Source: Selenia dentaria
Taxonomy: Eukaryota; Arthropoda; Insecta; Lepidoptera; Geometridae
DNA: 64,000 nucleotides
Reading direction: 5' to 3'
Assembly (NCBI GenBank): GCA_917880725.1
Contig: OU862904.1
Location: 5,590,001-5,654,000 of the forward strand
Shown: positions 39,362 through 52,133 of the stretch, one piece after another
How positions within the stretch are numbered: position 1 is the first letter of the stretch
How the letters are laid out: each line of letters starts with the position of its first letter
Program-made: the position numbers and the translations under genes
The notes under the pieces: model-generated
Seen by the model: the letters and a program-made list of their open reading frames with translations, nothing else
Database searches by the model: none
What the model was told of the DNA's origin: nothing

Positions 39362-39439
39362 GATAGATTATTGGCACTGGCCGGTAGTGACATAAAGCCG
39401 CCATTTTTAGATATCAATCAACATTTTGATTGCAACTGA

Positions 39440-40454
39440 GGAATACATAATAGCCCTGCTGTTTAATTAATTTGTCTAAACCGTCATAAAATCGTATTTT
39501 TTCAAGATTTCCATCAATATTGGTTTGTAACTGAAATACGTTATTTGTTCGGCGGCTCAACGGTCGATTTTCTTAAATTATACATATTTAAAAAATGGCA
39601 GATTTTGGTTTAATTCGCGTGCTAATTCTTACCATAAGCGGGTTTTTAAACATTTAGTTTTCATGTTGTCTCTTAACGCTGCCTGCTTCTCCATTATTAC
39701 GCCCTAAGTTACTGAATCAGGGTTTCCCATACATTATGCCGTCTCATTTAACATTCATAGAACGTATGATACATATCGACTGGCAAGCCTGCGACGTATT
39801 GAAATATTTAACTAGCCTATTGCCCCGGCAGTGACTGCAATTGTTTTGAATTTATGAACATGGTTTGCCATCTAAGTAGCTTTATACTCGAAATGCAAAT
39901 TTCGAAGAAAGATTTATATGAAATTTTAATTGGAATAACGTCCATACTAGCGTATGATACCAAGTATCTGTAAGAAGTTAAAATTAAAATTAGGTCTAGG
40001 TTAGGTTTTCCCGTAATTTGTTAAAGGCAGCCGCCATATTGTTTTGATAACGAGTGGGACTACGATTTTGAGTTCTATTTGGTTAGAGTTAGAGTATATG
40101 TTTTTATGACAATTTGTGGATTTAATATGGATATTTTATAAAATAGGTAGTATAGGTTTTCAAAGTCTAAACCGTTGTGATTGTATGTTTACTCCTTTTT
40201 ACCTGCTTGCGAGATAAAATTGGTCTTTGTAGAATTTATTTCATTTGTTATTTTTTTGTTGCGGTTCAAGTTTTCATGTATTTTTTCGATTGACTTTAAC
40301 TCTATAATTTGACTAAAAAGAAACACATAACATACACAGTATACACACAATACAAGTTATTTAAATGGTGAATTTTCGCGCGCTTTTTCCATTCGATTTG
40401 GCGCCAAAATATTTCTATTTTTAAGCTACTTCAAGGGTTAATGTGCCTTATTTT
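39440..40454. other. FAR intron 1, unassigned
   Basis: AT-rich. No gene or element recognised. Confidence 0.35.
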
Positions 40455-41000
40455 GTAACTCTCGTTGGGCAGCGGAGTTTGACTTGGCGATCCGTACAAC
40501 AAGTTAAGCAACTTTATTGTGATGACTAACGCGGTTTTCACTCATTTTACTGAGTTGACTTGTACTGTGCTGCACTGTACTAGTGCTAGCGTAACATCAT
40601 CGAGGGTGTCCCGAAACCTCTTTGAAAAAGATTGGGTGTGGCCAAAAATAATAGTCGGATCTATCCGACAAGAATTACGTGAGTAATCCCGTATTTCTCA
40701 GCAAAAATAAGTTAAGCAACGCGGCAGCGGTCAGGATTTGGATGGGTGCTTGTGGCATTGTTCAACTGAGCGCTTTTGTGCTTCAGAGGCCACGTGATGC
40801 CGTCGGTCCCGGTTGTTTGTCTTAGGACAACATTTGATTATGTCGAAGGCCTTCGGGCGGCCGGAATTCGACATGTGTTAGCCACTAGCCTATTCACCAG
40901 CTGCACTGGGCTCGCGTGTTGTAATATGGCCCAACTTCTATGACCTCTCTGTGAAGAAGACTCGAGTCCCAGCAGTGGGTTATTATTGAGCTGATTATGT
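40455..41000 (+). mobile_element. 5S-rRNA-derived SINE, copy B, with nested insertion
   Basis: Head GACTTGGCGATCC, the 5S box-A-like AAGTTAAGCAAC and GGATTTGGATGGGTG, then the same body as copy A, ending CCCAGCAGTGGG. A 196-bp insertion at 40513-40708 is flanked by the direct repeat AAGTTAAGCAAC (40501-40512 and 40709-40720). Confidence 0.72.
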
Positions 41001-41104
41001 AAGTGTTGAGTGTAGGCAAAAAAGGACCAAATCATGAAATTTTAAAAATAATTAAATATATATCTGTAGTTTTTTTGTGCCGTTCTTGACTTCTTCTTCG
41101 ACAC

Positions 41105-41330
41105 TACCTGTCAGCCTATGCGTTTTCTTAATGAACCGCTTACTTGCCTCGAAAGGACGTTTCCACATGTAGGTCTAACCGGGCGACACCGAATTATTCC
41201 TCAAATAGGGGCGCTGATGCACCACACCTCGTGTATTCACAATTGCTTATTCCTCAATAGCTTCATTGCTTCAACATTAGGGTTAAGAATTAGAATGGCT
41301 CTTAGAACCCTACTTGGGGCTATGACCATT
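41105..41330 (+). repeat. Dispersed repeat, copy 1
   Basis: Matches 53180-53372, from TTGCCTCGAAAGGAC through GAATTAGAATGGCTCTTAGA. Boundaries unclear. It may be part of a LINE 5' or 3' region given the neighbouring LINE fragment. Confidence 0.55.
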
Positions 41331-41724
41331 GTGTATTCGCTTAATTATTATGAGTGCCTATGGTGGGTACGTTTGTATGCTATAACTAATGGGGAAATCT
41401 TATCAGATACCTGGACACTATGGGGAGCATCCGGGTTATGTAGACTTTCTACTAAGCCCCCTTTGTGGCCTTCCTTTTTGTCTTACAGATGGCCCGGGAT
41501 CTCCTGAGCAACGCACCGGGACCATCCTGACATGTTGCCCTTTGGCTCGTCTCTGAGAGCATTTCGCATCTCCTTCTAAAGCCATGAAGATGGCACGGCT
41601 TCAATTGCCACATCATGACGCCGTCTTCCTCGAGCTCGTTGGTGAGATAGTTAGGGCCCCACCCTCAACTTTACCCGAACTCTTAGGGTCCCCTTTTAGT
41701 CGGCTCTTGCCCTCTCGACCGTAG

Positions 41725-42090
41725 CCCATCGAGGTCGGGTCCTCGATTAAATATCTTGGGCTTTTCCTTGATAACAGCTGGAATTTCCGCGAGCACTTCA
41801 CTCGCATGTCACCCCGGTGGATTGGGGCGGCCGCTGCCTTAAAGCGGCTGATGCCTAATATCGGGGGACCGAGATCGAGCAGCCGCCGCCTGTATTTGGA
41901 GGTGGTGCGGTCCATGGCCCTGTATGGGGCCCCCATCTGGGTGGATGCCCTGACGGAGTCAACCGTCGCCCTGCTGAGGAGATCTCAGAGGGTGATGGGC
42001 GTCGGGGTTATGCGTGGGTATCGCACCATCTCCTACGAGGCGGCCTGCGTATTTGCGGGGTCTCCCCCCTGGATTAGGAAAAATAAATAA
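41725..42090 (+). pseudogene. R1-clade-like LINE reverse transcriptase fragment
   Basis: The C-terminal part of a non-LTR reverse transcriptase protein. On the + strand, SIKYLGLFLDNSWNFREHFT leads into a region with LMPNIGGPRSSSRRLYLEVV and SMALYGAPIWVDALT, then SYEAACVFAGSPPW, phrases I associate with R1-type elements of moths. It is GC-rich relative to its surroundings. No catalytic YADD remains and the 5' part is degraded, so it is dead. Confidence 0.72.
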
Positions 42091-42734
42091 TTTGGTTGCC
42101 ATCTTTCCTCAAATATGGTTGAGGAAGGCGATGGCTGCCACATGCGTCAACTCGTGAACGGGTGCTGTCTGTGAGACCGGTCTGCTCTGAATGCTCTAAG
42201 TAATTTAACATAAAAATCTTATGTTTCCTAGTAAAGTATGTTGTCTCTTTTTAATTAGGTATATTTAGATGTATTAATAAATTTGCTAATAACTAAAAAA
42301 TGGCACGCAGAAAAAATGGCCGACTGTGAAGCCTAAAAATTTACCAACATAAAGAATGGCAAATGTACAGAAGTAGATACTAAATACGGATTAAAAAAAA
42401 ATAATGCGTAGATAACTCTAGTACATACAAAGTCGTGAACAAACCAACAAACACGTGAGGTTTTCTTCTATATTGATGCTTAAGATTTATCGTGACCAGA
42501 ATCTTGACCGCATCTATTATGTGCGTATAAAGAGATCATTGCATTTAATTTGCGGTTTTAGATTTACTTAGTACATCATGACGTCATCTGCTACTACGAG
42601 TACCAAAGCCTATAGAATTATATGTTTTTTTACATTGTCCTACTGCAATACAAACCTGGAATATTATTGAGTAGGTATGTGCAAAAAGAGTACCGTCATG
42701 GCATTACGGTGAAATAACATTGTTTTTATATTTT
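42091..42734. other. FAR intron 1, unassigned
   Basis: Nothing recognised beyond the LINE's 3' side. Confidence 0.35.
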
Positions 42735-43440
42735 AACCGACTTCAAAAAAGGGAGAAGGCTTCTCAATTCCACCTATATATTTATATACAGGTCGGTTTT
42801 TTGAGAAGGGCGGTCATGGCCAAGTCCGGAACCACGAGAGTTAGAGAAAAATCGTGAAAGGAGACATGCCCTCGATTTGTAAGAAAACAATAACTGCATA
42901 GTTATTTAGTTTTTTTTTAATCTTTTACTTTAACGGAAATCGACCCGAATGTTTTTTCAAAAAAAAGACATTCTGTATTATTGAACTAATGAATTCTGTT
43001 GCTGATAAAGATCAATCTCCGCAAAGAAATAAATTACTAAAAACGAAACGAATACGCATTTTTTATGCGTTTTCGCGGATAACTTCGTCGCTGATGAACC
43101 GATTTTGATGATACTTTTTTGTTTGATAGAGTATACTTCCGTGGTGGTCCTTTATAAATTTCATCAATATCGGTTAATCAGTTTTTGAGTTGCACCTCAA
43201 AAACTAAAAAGTGTTGATTTATCTTGATGATATCGTTGACGGTGTATCCCTTAAGTAGGTAGGTCACTATAAAGGGATTTTTTTTTAAATAGAACTGATT
43301 TTTACACTAAAAAGTGTGAAATAACTTGTCGAAGTCGGTACCATGCACGCAATATTGTGATAAAAGGTACTATCAAACTATCGTGGCACCGCCTTCTTAA
43401 CTTATTTCACACTTTTTATTGTAGAAGTCGGTTATATTTT
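42735..43440. repeat. Dispersed AAGG(GA)AGG-type repeats
   Basis: Related to 14495-14840, with the GAACCGATTTTGATGATACT and GAGTTGCACCTCAAAAACT blocks and a TTTTTACACTAAAAAGTGTG phrase at 43290 echoed in inverse at about 43400-43430. Confidence 0.5.
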
Positions 43441-43475
43441 TTGATCTATTTTTTTTATAATATATCGCAGACTGG

Positions 43476-43668
43476 CAGGGCTATTATGTATCTCGGTTGC
43501 TAACAAATGTTGATTGAAATCTTGAAAAATGGCGGCTCTATGTAAGTTTTGACACCTCCAGTAAGCAAAAATGTAAGTTGATGACTGAAGCTGACAAAAG
43601 TAACATAGGGCGGCTATTTTTTCTATTTCAATTTATTAGCAACTGAGATACATAATAGCCGTACAGGC
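43476..43668 (+). mobile_element. MITE family G (GGGCTATTATGTATCTC)
   Basis: The ends GCAGGGCTATTATGTATCTC and AGATACATAATAGCCGTAC are inverted. A cluster of rearranged copies is at 55625-56185. Confidence 0.7.
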
Positions 43669-43860
43669 CAGCTGTTACCTGTCCGTCACGCAAATGTCAA
43701 GTGCGAACTTCCACTCGATACAACTATACAACAGTAAACTATTAGCAGTTTTCTTCAGCTTTTTAAGCTATTGCATAGCTTCTATCGCGGGCCTTGAGCG
43801 TGGAGACCGAATCCAGAAATTCCGTAACGAAAATAACCTAACACCCCCCACTCCGACTCC

Positions 43861-44105
43861 ATCTATCGATGAATAGCAGAACTTTTAATGACTTTTTGAA
43901 ATATCACGCTTGTCTCTTTAGTTCAGCAACTCGCCTCTAGATGGTATTTGTTAAATAATTATAATTGCATAAGTTGATGTGCCATCTATCGATGAATAGC
44001 AGAACTTTTAATGACGTTTTGAAATATCACGCTTGTCTCTTTAGTTCAGCAACTTGCCTCTAGATGGCATTGGTTAAATAATTATAATTGCATAAGTTGA
44101 TGAAA
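43861..44105 (+). repeat. 123-bp tandem duplication
   Basis: ATCTATCGATGAATAGCAGA begins at 43861 and again at 43984. The two units differ at only a few positions. Confidence 0.88.
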
Positions 44106-44587
44106 ATAGCTATACAATAGCTTTACCGCGGCAGTCTCCGAGTGCCACATGTATTAGAACATGCGCGACCTCAATTCCTACGACGGTTCTTATTTTGTAC
44201 AAACTCAAGAAATCTACTTGTATCTGTGATCTGTCTATAAGTACTTAAATTAACATAATAGTCACCCATAAGATACATAGTAGGAACTGAATATGTACCT
44301 ACCTACACAACCCAAATATTAAACAGGCTATTCTATGCCTAATGCATACATATAATATGATATTTATTGCCTTGTTTGACTTGGTATTCAAGATGTAATA
44401 CAGTAGAACCTTCTTAAGTAGAACTTCAGGGGAGACGCAAATAATCGAGTTTGTCAAGGATTTCAACTTACGCGGATCTAATACCAACCAGAAATAATAC
44501 TAAAAGTTTAATAACGCAACTTCGGAAATAATTAAGTTTCCCACAAAAGCTCATAAAGCCGCCAACTGATAGAAGAAGAATATATAG

Positions 44588-45430
44588 AAGATAAATATGC
44601 TTGGAATACTCCACTTCTAGCAAGCTGTCTCTCTGCCACCCATAAAATGTAATATTTGTAGTACCTAAGTAGAAACATTGTAAACATCTATATAAAAAGA
44701 GTGGCCCCGAGTTTCTTGCCGCTTCTTCTCGGTGGGTTCTATATATTTTGGAACGCGGCGGTAGAGTCTTTAAAGTACATTATAATGAAAAGTTGACGTT
44801 TAATTTATTATTTATCAAAACCGTTAGAGCCGTTAGAGTTGAGTAGTTAATCGTGGATATAGGAACGGACACACACACGTACATACTTACATACATACAG
44901 GTCAAAAAGAAAAAAAAAAGTCAAAAAGTCAAAAACATTTATTTAATTTAAGCATCAAAGACGCACTTATGAACGTCAACTTTTCATTATAATGTACTTT
45001 AAAGACTCTACCGCCGCGTTCCAAAATATATAGAGCCTACCGAGAGGAAGCGACAAGAAACTCGGGGCCATTCTTTTTATATAGATGTTTACAGTGTTTC
45101 TACTTAGGTACTACAAATATTACAGTTTATGGGTGGCAGAGTGACAGCTTGCCAGAAGTGGAGTATTCCAAGCATCTTTATCTTCTATAATAATGTCGGA
45201 CTTTATAAGTTTTTTATTAAAACGTTTTTTACAGTTAACTGGAATTTGCCCTCTGTGAGCTCAGTTATGTGTTGTGGGATTTTATTGTAAAAACGCACAC
45301 AATTTCCTAGGAATGACTTATTAGTCTTCGCAAGTCTGAAATTAGGTACAGCTATCCTATTTGTATTTCTAGTATTAAAAGCGTGATCACTATTTAACTT
45401 ATGTTTATGTATTTTTTTATGAACAAACAT
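44588..45430. mobile_element. Two LINE 3' ends facing each other
   Basis: 44588-44805 (+) and 44966-45187 (-) are inverted copies of the same LINE tail. The minus-strand copy extends to 45430 and encodes the C-terminus of the LINE protein, with NRIAVPNFRL and CVRFYNKIPQHITEL. The same coding tail occurs at 62900-63110 on the + strand. Jockey/CR1-like by phrase. Confidence 0.7.
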
Positions 45431-45494
45431 TACTTTTTAGGTTACGTTAAATACATAACCTTCCTTTTGGATTTCACCGCAGTCGAGTAAAACT

Positions 45495-46100
45495 GAAACA
45501 ACTGACACCAATGATGTTATATAAACGGAGGTAGATACGTCTTACTGGGTTCGGCATGGCGACATCAACGCAAGCTAGTTGTCTTGAGTCAACTTAGTTC
45601 CAGCCTGTCTGGCAATGACGCAGCGCGTGTTCAACATTTAGGAAAAAAATACCTTCTTGTGTGTTCAAAAACTGCAGAACATATACTGGAAGGAGTGTAA
45701 AAAACATGAATGATGTATCTTTTTCTATTCTACTTATTAAAAATATAAAATCAGAAATTATATTTCAATCTATATTAACTCCTGCGAAATTGCCGCTTCG
45801 CCACCCACGCGAACAAGTAGCGAGCGACAGAGAGAACAAGGCTGTCATTGGCGGTCGAATGGTCGGCCACATGCGAACGTTGTTAATAATAATATTATTA
45901 ACAATTATGTTGACCCCTTTCTGACAACTAAGATTCATATATCTTCGTGTTATTTTAATCTAGTCAGTGTAGTTAATATCGTCGTGCGAGTTGTGTAGCT
46001 ATAGGTAGGTATAGCATAAAGTTTGCCATGGTTAAACTTCACATTCAAGGAGTACGTTACGAAACGTCTCTGTAGTTAATCTCATTGCCTGACACCATGT
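45495..46100 (-). repeat. Dispersed repeat F, copy 2 (unoccupied site)
   Basis: Inverted copy of 3110-3566 joined to 5877-5985. Where copy 1 carries the 2.3-kb transposon, this copy reads CTAAATGTTGAACACGCGC without interruption. Confidence 0.78.
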
Positions 46101-46271
46101 AAACAAGCAATTTGTAGTATCATATTATTCTTTTTTAATTTAATAGAATTGGTAACCCTTTTTAGAGTATGTAACTTGTTTATCTACGAGCTATAGAAAT
46201 AATTAGTTTTCTAATGATAGAGTTCTAAAGATTGTAAAATCAAACATTGCTATGTTCAAGGTTCAGAGGTC

Positions 46272-46440
46272 TATAAGTTTTTAAACTGACATGGTCACTA
46301 ATGCAAGAATTAACTTTAGAAACGGGATATTTACCATGTATTGTATTAATTGTGAGCTGTCGATATTCAGTTTACTCGTGAACATGGCGCATGCAACTGT
46401 GCCGAAATATCGACAGCTCACATAACTGACTTGCAGCGAC
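46272..46440. repeat. Diverged relative of the foldback at 30581-30952
   Basis: Shares AAGTTTTTAAACTGACATGG and ACCATGTAT phrases, and has its own short inverted pair GAGCTGTCGATATT and AATATCGACAGCTC. Confidence 0.5.
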
Positions 46441-46789
46441 TTTATTTTGACTAAAGAGGTTTGAAGTTTCGAGTAATGAATGATTTAGACATTGAAGTGA
46501 TGGGTGCAAAACCCTTTTTCTAGTTTTGGCGGTTTTCGACTTATCGGGGTTCTACTGTATTTACTATAAACCACTTATCACTTGCATTTTAACATAATCG
46601 AATAACCTTGGCAAGCAAAAGGTACCATAATAATATCCTACTAATGGTATGAACAAACTACCACTGGACTTTACGCTAAAATTTGCGTACGTGTGATATA
46701 ATCGTATCGTTTACGTAATTTTTTTTCTTATAAATGGACTCATTTATTTATACATTTGCCGTTCCTCGATCAAGTATTTTTATTTGTTA

Positions 46790-47330
46790 CTAGCGACTGC
46801 ACGCGACTTCGTTCGCGTAGTGGGCTCGGCCTTCGGCCTCGCCATTACCTCCCGTCCTTTTCTTGGTTTTTCTTTCATTGAAGAACCTTCTATGAAAACA
46901 TTTAAAAAAAGATGATTAACTTCGGTAAAGCCTTTCTCAAGTTATAGCGTGACCAGGAAAAATAAGGGTTCATTATTATATATGTATACCTATATATACA
47001 GTTAAATAGTTTTAAATAAAATAAAATATAAACAACTAGCAAACCCTGCGAACTCCGTTTCGCCACCAGATGGCTTCGTTTTATGTAACATTTTGTTTGG
47101 CGCCATCTACTTAAAATATTGGTTTGTAGTACATGCTATGTATCAGAGATGGCGCTGTATGTGAAAAAAGATTAGCCCGCTTTTCTTTTTAAATTTTTCC
47201 TGAATTTTCTTTACTATAAACCTCACGGAGCCCGAGACCTTTCCAACGAATACAAAACCGTGGAAATCGGTTCGTGCGTTCCGGAGTTATAGCGTCAGGA
47301 AGGAAAACCCGACTTATTTTTATAAAATAT
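46790..47330 (+). mobile_element. RTE-type 3' repeat and a second short retroelement tail
   Basis: 46790-47010 matches the units at 29185-30170. 47035-47330 (CTGCGAACTCCGTTTCGCC through GGAGTTATAGCGTCAGGAAG) is a separate dispersed-looking unit with only one copy here. Confidence 0.45.
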
Positions 47331-48195
47331 AAACAATCTAAGGCACAAGTTAGTACCGAATGACGCACGAAAATTCATAAAAACTAGAGTTTCGGCGGGG
47401 CCGAAAGTTTCGGGTATATTGTGGCCGAAACTGAACTGAGTAGTTAGTTGGTCACTAGTAACTTTAAATGTTTTTTCACTAGTTAAGTTTGGTGTTCTGC
47501 CGAAGCGAAATCCTACCATGTCTGTTTCCTATTCGAATTCAAAATAGTACACAACTGGAAAATTTTAACGGATTTGATTTTGATTTTTTTTCTCAATACG
47601 AGTATATACTCGTAAAGTAATGTTATCTGCGTCAATACTCTAGAAGAATAGAAATATTTAACAAAAACAGCCAGTAATTTATGCTTTTAATATTTTGCTA
47701 AATAAAATGACAAGCCAAACGAGAAAGACAATAGAGTGCTTGCTATAGTTAAGTACCTAGCTGACTCAGCAGTCTTTTTAAAAATGTGCTCTACGCGCTA
47801 TCTAGCGCTACTACGTGTAAATTATACTTAGATATCTCCATACAAAGTTTAATATTAGTTTATACGAAGTGTTTAGCCTCGCTGTAAAGTTTAAACAGTC
47901 ATGTTTCATAACTGTTTGAAGTAAATCATTCATAGACTATTGCACGGAAATGCCAATTCATTCCACATAATATATTTATTATGCAAGATTTGTAAGTATT
48001 CAACCCTCTTCATTCATTCCGCGTCTCTGCATCTTAAAATCACAGTGTAAAGTGTGCCAGTGATAGCAGTAGCAACTAAACTAGCTAACTAAAATCTAAA
48101 TAGTCTAAACTTACATCAATTAAAATGTAGTGTTTTTAAAAGTTATATACTATAAGTATTACTTTTTAAAGCACTAACGCCTTTCGACAGCGATC
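47331..48195. other. FAR intron 1, unassigned
   Basis: AT-rich. Nothing recognised. Confidence 0.35.
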
Positions 48196-48487
48196 TCAAA
48201 CATTGAAATTTATAGAGAGAAAAATTCACATCATCACCTCGGACGGGATTCGAACCCGCGTCTTCTGACCATTCGTGTCAAACGCCATGATCATCTAGGC
48301 CACCGAGGCTCGAGGACCGAACATCGATTTTAAATGCTCTATCTGATTTACGGGGACCCGCAAGACTTTAAAGAAGGTTAAATCAGATAGAGAGTTAAAA
48401 TTCGATTGCTCGGACCTCGAGCCGCGGCCGTCCGAAGGCCTTTGACGTAGACTAACGACTGTTGTCCTAAGACAAACAACCGGGACC
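48196..48487 (-). mobile_element. tRNA-like SINE piece joined to an inverted 5S-SINE fragment
   Basis: 48205-48310 holds the minus-strand tRNA-like core (GGTTCGAATCCCGTCC with a GTGGCCTAGATG A-box). An inverted pair TCTATCTGATTTA / TAAATCAGATAGA follows, and then 48420-48487 is an inverted part of the 5S SINE body. It is a mosaic of insertions. Confidence 0.5.
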
Positions 48488-48488
48488 G

Positions 48489-48899
48489 GCCAAAAAAAAT
48501 CCCCTAGCCCCCAATTTTTTTTAACTTTTTTTTTGTGAATTTTTCCTTTTTCTCCGAAATTGTTCCTATTTACCACCATAACATTAGTAAAATCTGTTTT
48601 AGACCGGATGTTTTTAGTTGAATTTGGTCTCTAATACACCTTCAAGCCACGCAAAGCAAAATTGGATACAAAACAAAGCTAACTGATTTAGAGCTCATAG
48701 AGTGAAAATATGAAATAAATTTTAACTCATAGTTCAACTTTCACAGTGATAAAAAAACCCACTAGCAAGCTTTTTTAGAAAAAAAAGGAAAAAATAAATT
48801 GGGGGGTCGGAGATTTTTTTTGGCCAACTTGTATTCTCCAAGTGGGCCCCCGAACACGCTCATTTGGTTTGTCGGTCCCTCTACCAAACACCCTGTATA
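48489..48899 (+). mobile_element. Foldback MITE, copy 2, truncated left
   Basis: Matches 39047-39361 and ends with the same ACCAAACACCCTGTATAG terminus. The left terminal repeat is replaced by the 5S SINE fragment at 48487. Confidence 0.75.
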
Positions 48900-49685
48900 G
48901 TTGCTTAGCTCGTTCCAACTTTGAGTCCGTCGCAGTCATGTGTAAAACTTGTACATTATAGCCCCTTGTTACCGAGGACCAGTTAGGTTAGTCTGGAGGC
49001 CAGCTCGGTGGACGAACTCTGCTTTTTCCATACCTGTTGAGGCAGGTCTGCGGCCTAACACATTCTAAACTTTGATCACAAACTTTATGTCTTATGTTGT
49101 ATAGCTGCTTATGCTGCTATAGACATAAATTCGCGGATTACTCATGTTGAATCTCTAACTAATAGTTATCTATCTAATACCTATAAAGGAGCAATACTTA
49201 ATACATATTATATACCCAACTGTACAAATAATCTGAATCTCAGAAACGGCTCTAATGATTTTCATGAAATTTAGTATGCAGGGGGTTTCGGGGTTGATAA
49301 AATAATAGTTTGTGAAGTACTGCGAAAAATGACCGCTACTAAGATATGTGCTAACGAGGTCTACTGTTCAGAACTACTAGTATATTTAGATTGATTACGA
49401 TTCACAATCAAGTGTAAACACAAAGAATAACCGAACAGTGCTCATTACGACATAGCCCAGTACGGATTGTACAACCAAAACTATATCTATTCATATCACG
49501 TAGCAGTGCGAAGGAAAGAAGCCACCTTTGTACTAGACCGTACTTCTGTAGGCAGATTAAGGTCAATGCTATTTTAAAATGTTATAACCTATTCAAAATG
49601 TAATCCGCGAATTTCTGTCTAAGCAGGTGTACAACAGCAAGTTAGGGATCGCAGTTTAGATTGACCCGTTTACACTAAAGTACCT
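48900..49685. other. FAR intron 1, unassigned
   Basis: No gene or element recognised. Confidence 0.35.
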
Positions 49686-49935
49686 GGGGGCCGATTCCAC
49701 TAATTAAATTGCAATCGGACCGTAGCTGAACGGCGACTTTTATGCGTTTTCTTATTCTGCTATTGAAAAACAGCCCAGCTGCAGTTACGTTTCTATTGAC
49801 GCCATCGATCGATTAAATCTTTGTTCTGCTAACTTGATAGACCATGAACGCGTTGTAAACAAACTTATATTCGTATATAGTAGTGTCAATCATATATTTA
49901 TTCAAAAGTAGCGTTTATGTTATTTAAATTTCAAA
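49686..49935 (+). repeat. Dispersed repeat H, copy 1
   Basis: Matches 54112-54360, from GGGGGCCGATTCCACTAATT through AGTAGCGTTTATGTTAT. An adjoining block of the longer copy (54385-54460) recurs inverted at 52010-52110. Confidence 0.7.
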
Positions 49936-50207
49936 GTAAAATCAAAACTAGTTCAGAGAAGTCAATTTAATATAAAGCAGTTTCTATTAATATGCTAGAT
50001 TGTAATCATATAAGTTCATTTATTATTCAAGACATTTATTGATCACAGTAGTGGACAAGTTACCATGATTGCGATATAAACAGTTATTTTGAACGTATGA
50101 TTATTTAACATAATTTTATTAACCGAACAAGTGCGAAGCAAGAGAGAAGCGTCTCTGCGTTAACTTGGTCAAAAATGCTTTCGATCTGCGGATGTACAGT
50201 AAGTCTA

Positions 50208-50423
50208 CAGATCGCGCGGCGAGAGTTTGGCTTTGACCTTCGGGTGGAGGGGATTACTGCGCATGGGTACTGTCGCGCCATGTGACAGAGAGAGACAAGA
50301 GTCCCTCGTCTTCGATGTGACAGAGAGAGACAAGAGTCCTTCGTCCCTCTAGCCCCCCTGTGATACCCAATTTTTGACTTCTGCGCAATAACGGTCAAAG
50401 CCAAACTCTCGCCGCGCGATCTG
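50208..50423 (+). mobile_element. 216-bp deletion derivative of the Tc1/mariner-like transposon
   Basis: Carries both ends of the 3567-5876 element (CAGATCGCGCGGCGAGAG and its inverse) with TA on both sides. The transposase is replaced by a GACAGAGAGAGACAAGAGTC tandem pair. Confidence 0.88.
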
Positions 50424-50425
50424 TA

Positions 50426-50617
50426 CCATGAGTTTACAACATTGACACCAATCGATGCTCGATATCGACTGCCGCGAAAACGTATGAAAAAAAGAACAGT
50501 GCCACCTCGCGGTCAATTGTAGAACTAAAATTGACAGCGAGTACGCCAATCACAAGCGTAATAGGTAGGCCAGAGTGAGTATCGATTATAGATGACAGTT
50601 ATGTTGCCAACTCATGG
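50426..50617 (+). mobile_element. MITE family D, copy 2
   Basis: Same family as 27253-27444. It abuts the 216-bp element, and the TA at 50424-50425 serves as a flank for both. Confidence 0.85.
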
Positions 50618-51804
50618 TAGAGGTACTGTTCTCCTTTACAGGTCGCATTTCTAAACCGAATTTCTTGAAATTTTATGAGCATGACATAGATTTTGTGTCG
50701 ATTCAGTTTTTTTTTTTTTTAATACAATGTATTTAGCAGCAGTAATTTACGGTACGGCTTGTGGCATTGATTATGGCGATTTTGATGTTCATGGATTACT
50801 AACATCCGGCGACGCCTGCTATAGATCTTGTTGTTTTAGTAGGCATTTTTGATTTCGTAGACACGTGGTGAATATTTATTAAGTTTAAGCTATGCAAAGA
50901 CATATCGCGGTCTGCAGCTTACATAGCCACTACTAGAGTTTTATCTATTCAAGCTACTTTGCTTTTTATATTTTCACCATTAAAATAATATAGCAAGTCG
51001 AGTATTCGTCGCTCTCTATATGCAAAGGTACTCTTAACTACAAATGGTGCGCAAAGAAAGCGGTCGGTTATAAAAAAATGCGATAACTTGTAAAATATAT
51101 GAGCAATCCTTTTCTACCGACTTCCAAAAAGGAGGAGGTACTCAATTCGACAGAATATTTTTTTTTATGTTTGTTACCTCATAACTTTCGATAGGGTGAA
51201 CTAATCCTCAATATTCCTTTTGTGTTTGTAAGCTGGTGATTCCCGTGTGGGTCAAACTCTAAAACAGTGTTTTCCATAAAATGTTACTTCCAAAGGTTAC
51301 TCTGTCCCTCTATAACGGAAAAAATGTGTCCAATTTCAATATTCACTATTAATTTATTTTACTTTTAATTAAATAACTGTTATTTTAAAGCTCTAAGTTT
51401 TTATTGTCTCGCAGAAGGTATGACAAGTAGAGTACGCACGTCGAGGATAAAGCATGTCTTAGTCTTGGCGAATTTAACCCCTCGCTTCACTCAGGACTCT
51501 ACATATCTCCCTCGCTTCGCTCAGGAATAAAATCTTAATCCCTCGTTGCACTCACTTAGGGATTAACCCAAGAGTCCCCGTTCAATATACTGCCCATGAC
51601 GTAAGACATTACTTCACTCCCTCGGTGCATAATCTACAATTACCTACGGCAGGAGATAAAACAGTGCAATATCAAAAATACCGAAGAACTTTTGCAACTA
51701 TAATAGGAAAGCGTACTTACCAGCAGGCGCACAACTTGCCCATAATCTTTATCCTAGGTAATGTTCTTATGAATATTTTCAAGCAATGTCTTTTATTGTT
51801 TCAG
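50618..51804. other. End of FAR intron 1
   Basis: 51115-51260 is another AAGGAGGAGG-type repeat. At 51470-51620 a phrase about CCCTCGCTTCACTCAGGA recurs three to four times loosely. The acceptor TTATTGTTTCAG ends the intron at 51804. Confidence 0.5.
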
Positions 51805-51898
51805 GTCTTGTCCGGATCTAAAAAAACTGTACCTATTAGCCAGACCAAAGAAAAACAAGGAGATCGCCAAAAGACTGCAAGAACAATTCGATGATGTC
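51805..51898 (+). CDS. Fatty acyl-CoA reductase, second coding exon
   Basis: 94 nt. The first G completes an Arg codon begun by AG at the end of exon 1. The exon then codes for 31 residues, SCPDLKKLYLLARPKKNKEI and onward to QEQFDDV. This follows the GxxGxxG loop of insect reductases and contains the conserved YLLARPK strand, in which the Arg contacts the cofactor. A good donor GTAAGT follows at 51899. The frame continues in phase 0 into the exon at 57858. Confidence 0.9.
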
Positions 51899-52128
51899 GT
51901 AAGTAGCTACTTAGTACTCATTAAGTTACTCAAATTCGATTTCGAGTTCGAGTCGCATTCGATTCGAATTTCATTGGCACAATGAACGCATTCTAAATAG
52001 GAGGTCAATTCTACTATTTGACAACGTTCAACAATCTATCCCGCTGCAACTGCAGTTTGACTCCGGTTGTCGTTCGATCATTACATAAAAACCATTCTAC
52101 TATTTTAGGGAAAAATTGAGACGTAACT
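51899..52128. other. FAR intron 2, start
   Basis: Includes 52010-52110, an inverted copy of part of 54385-54460 (repeat H). Confidence 0.5.
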
Positions 52129-52133
52129 TCATT

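Noticed and set aside
48230..48310. Functional tRNA gene on the minus strand
   Set aside because: It has convincing A- and B-box-like segments and an acceptor-like pair, but the anticodon arm does not form properly and the same core recurs in foldbacks with identical flanks. It is a tRNA-derived SINE.
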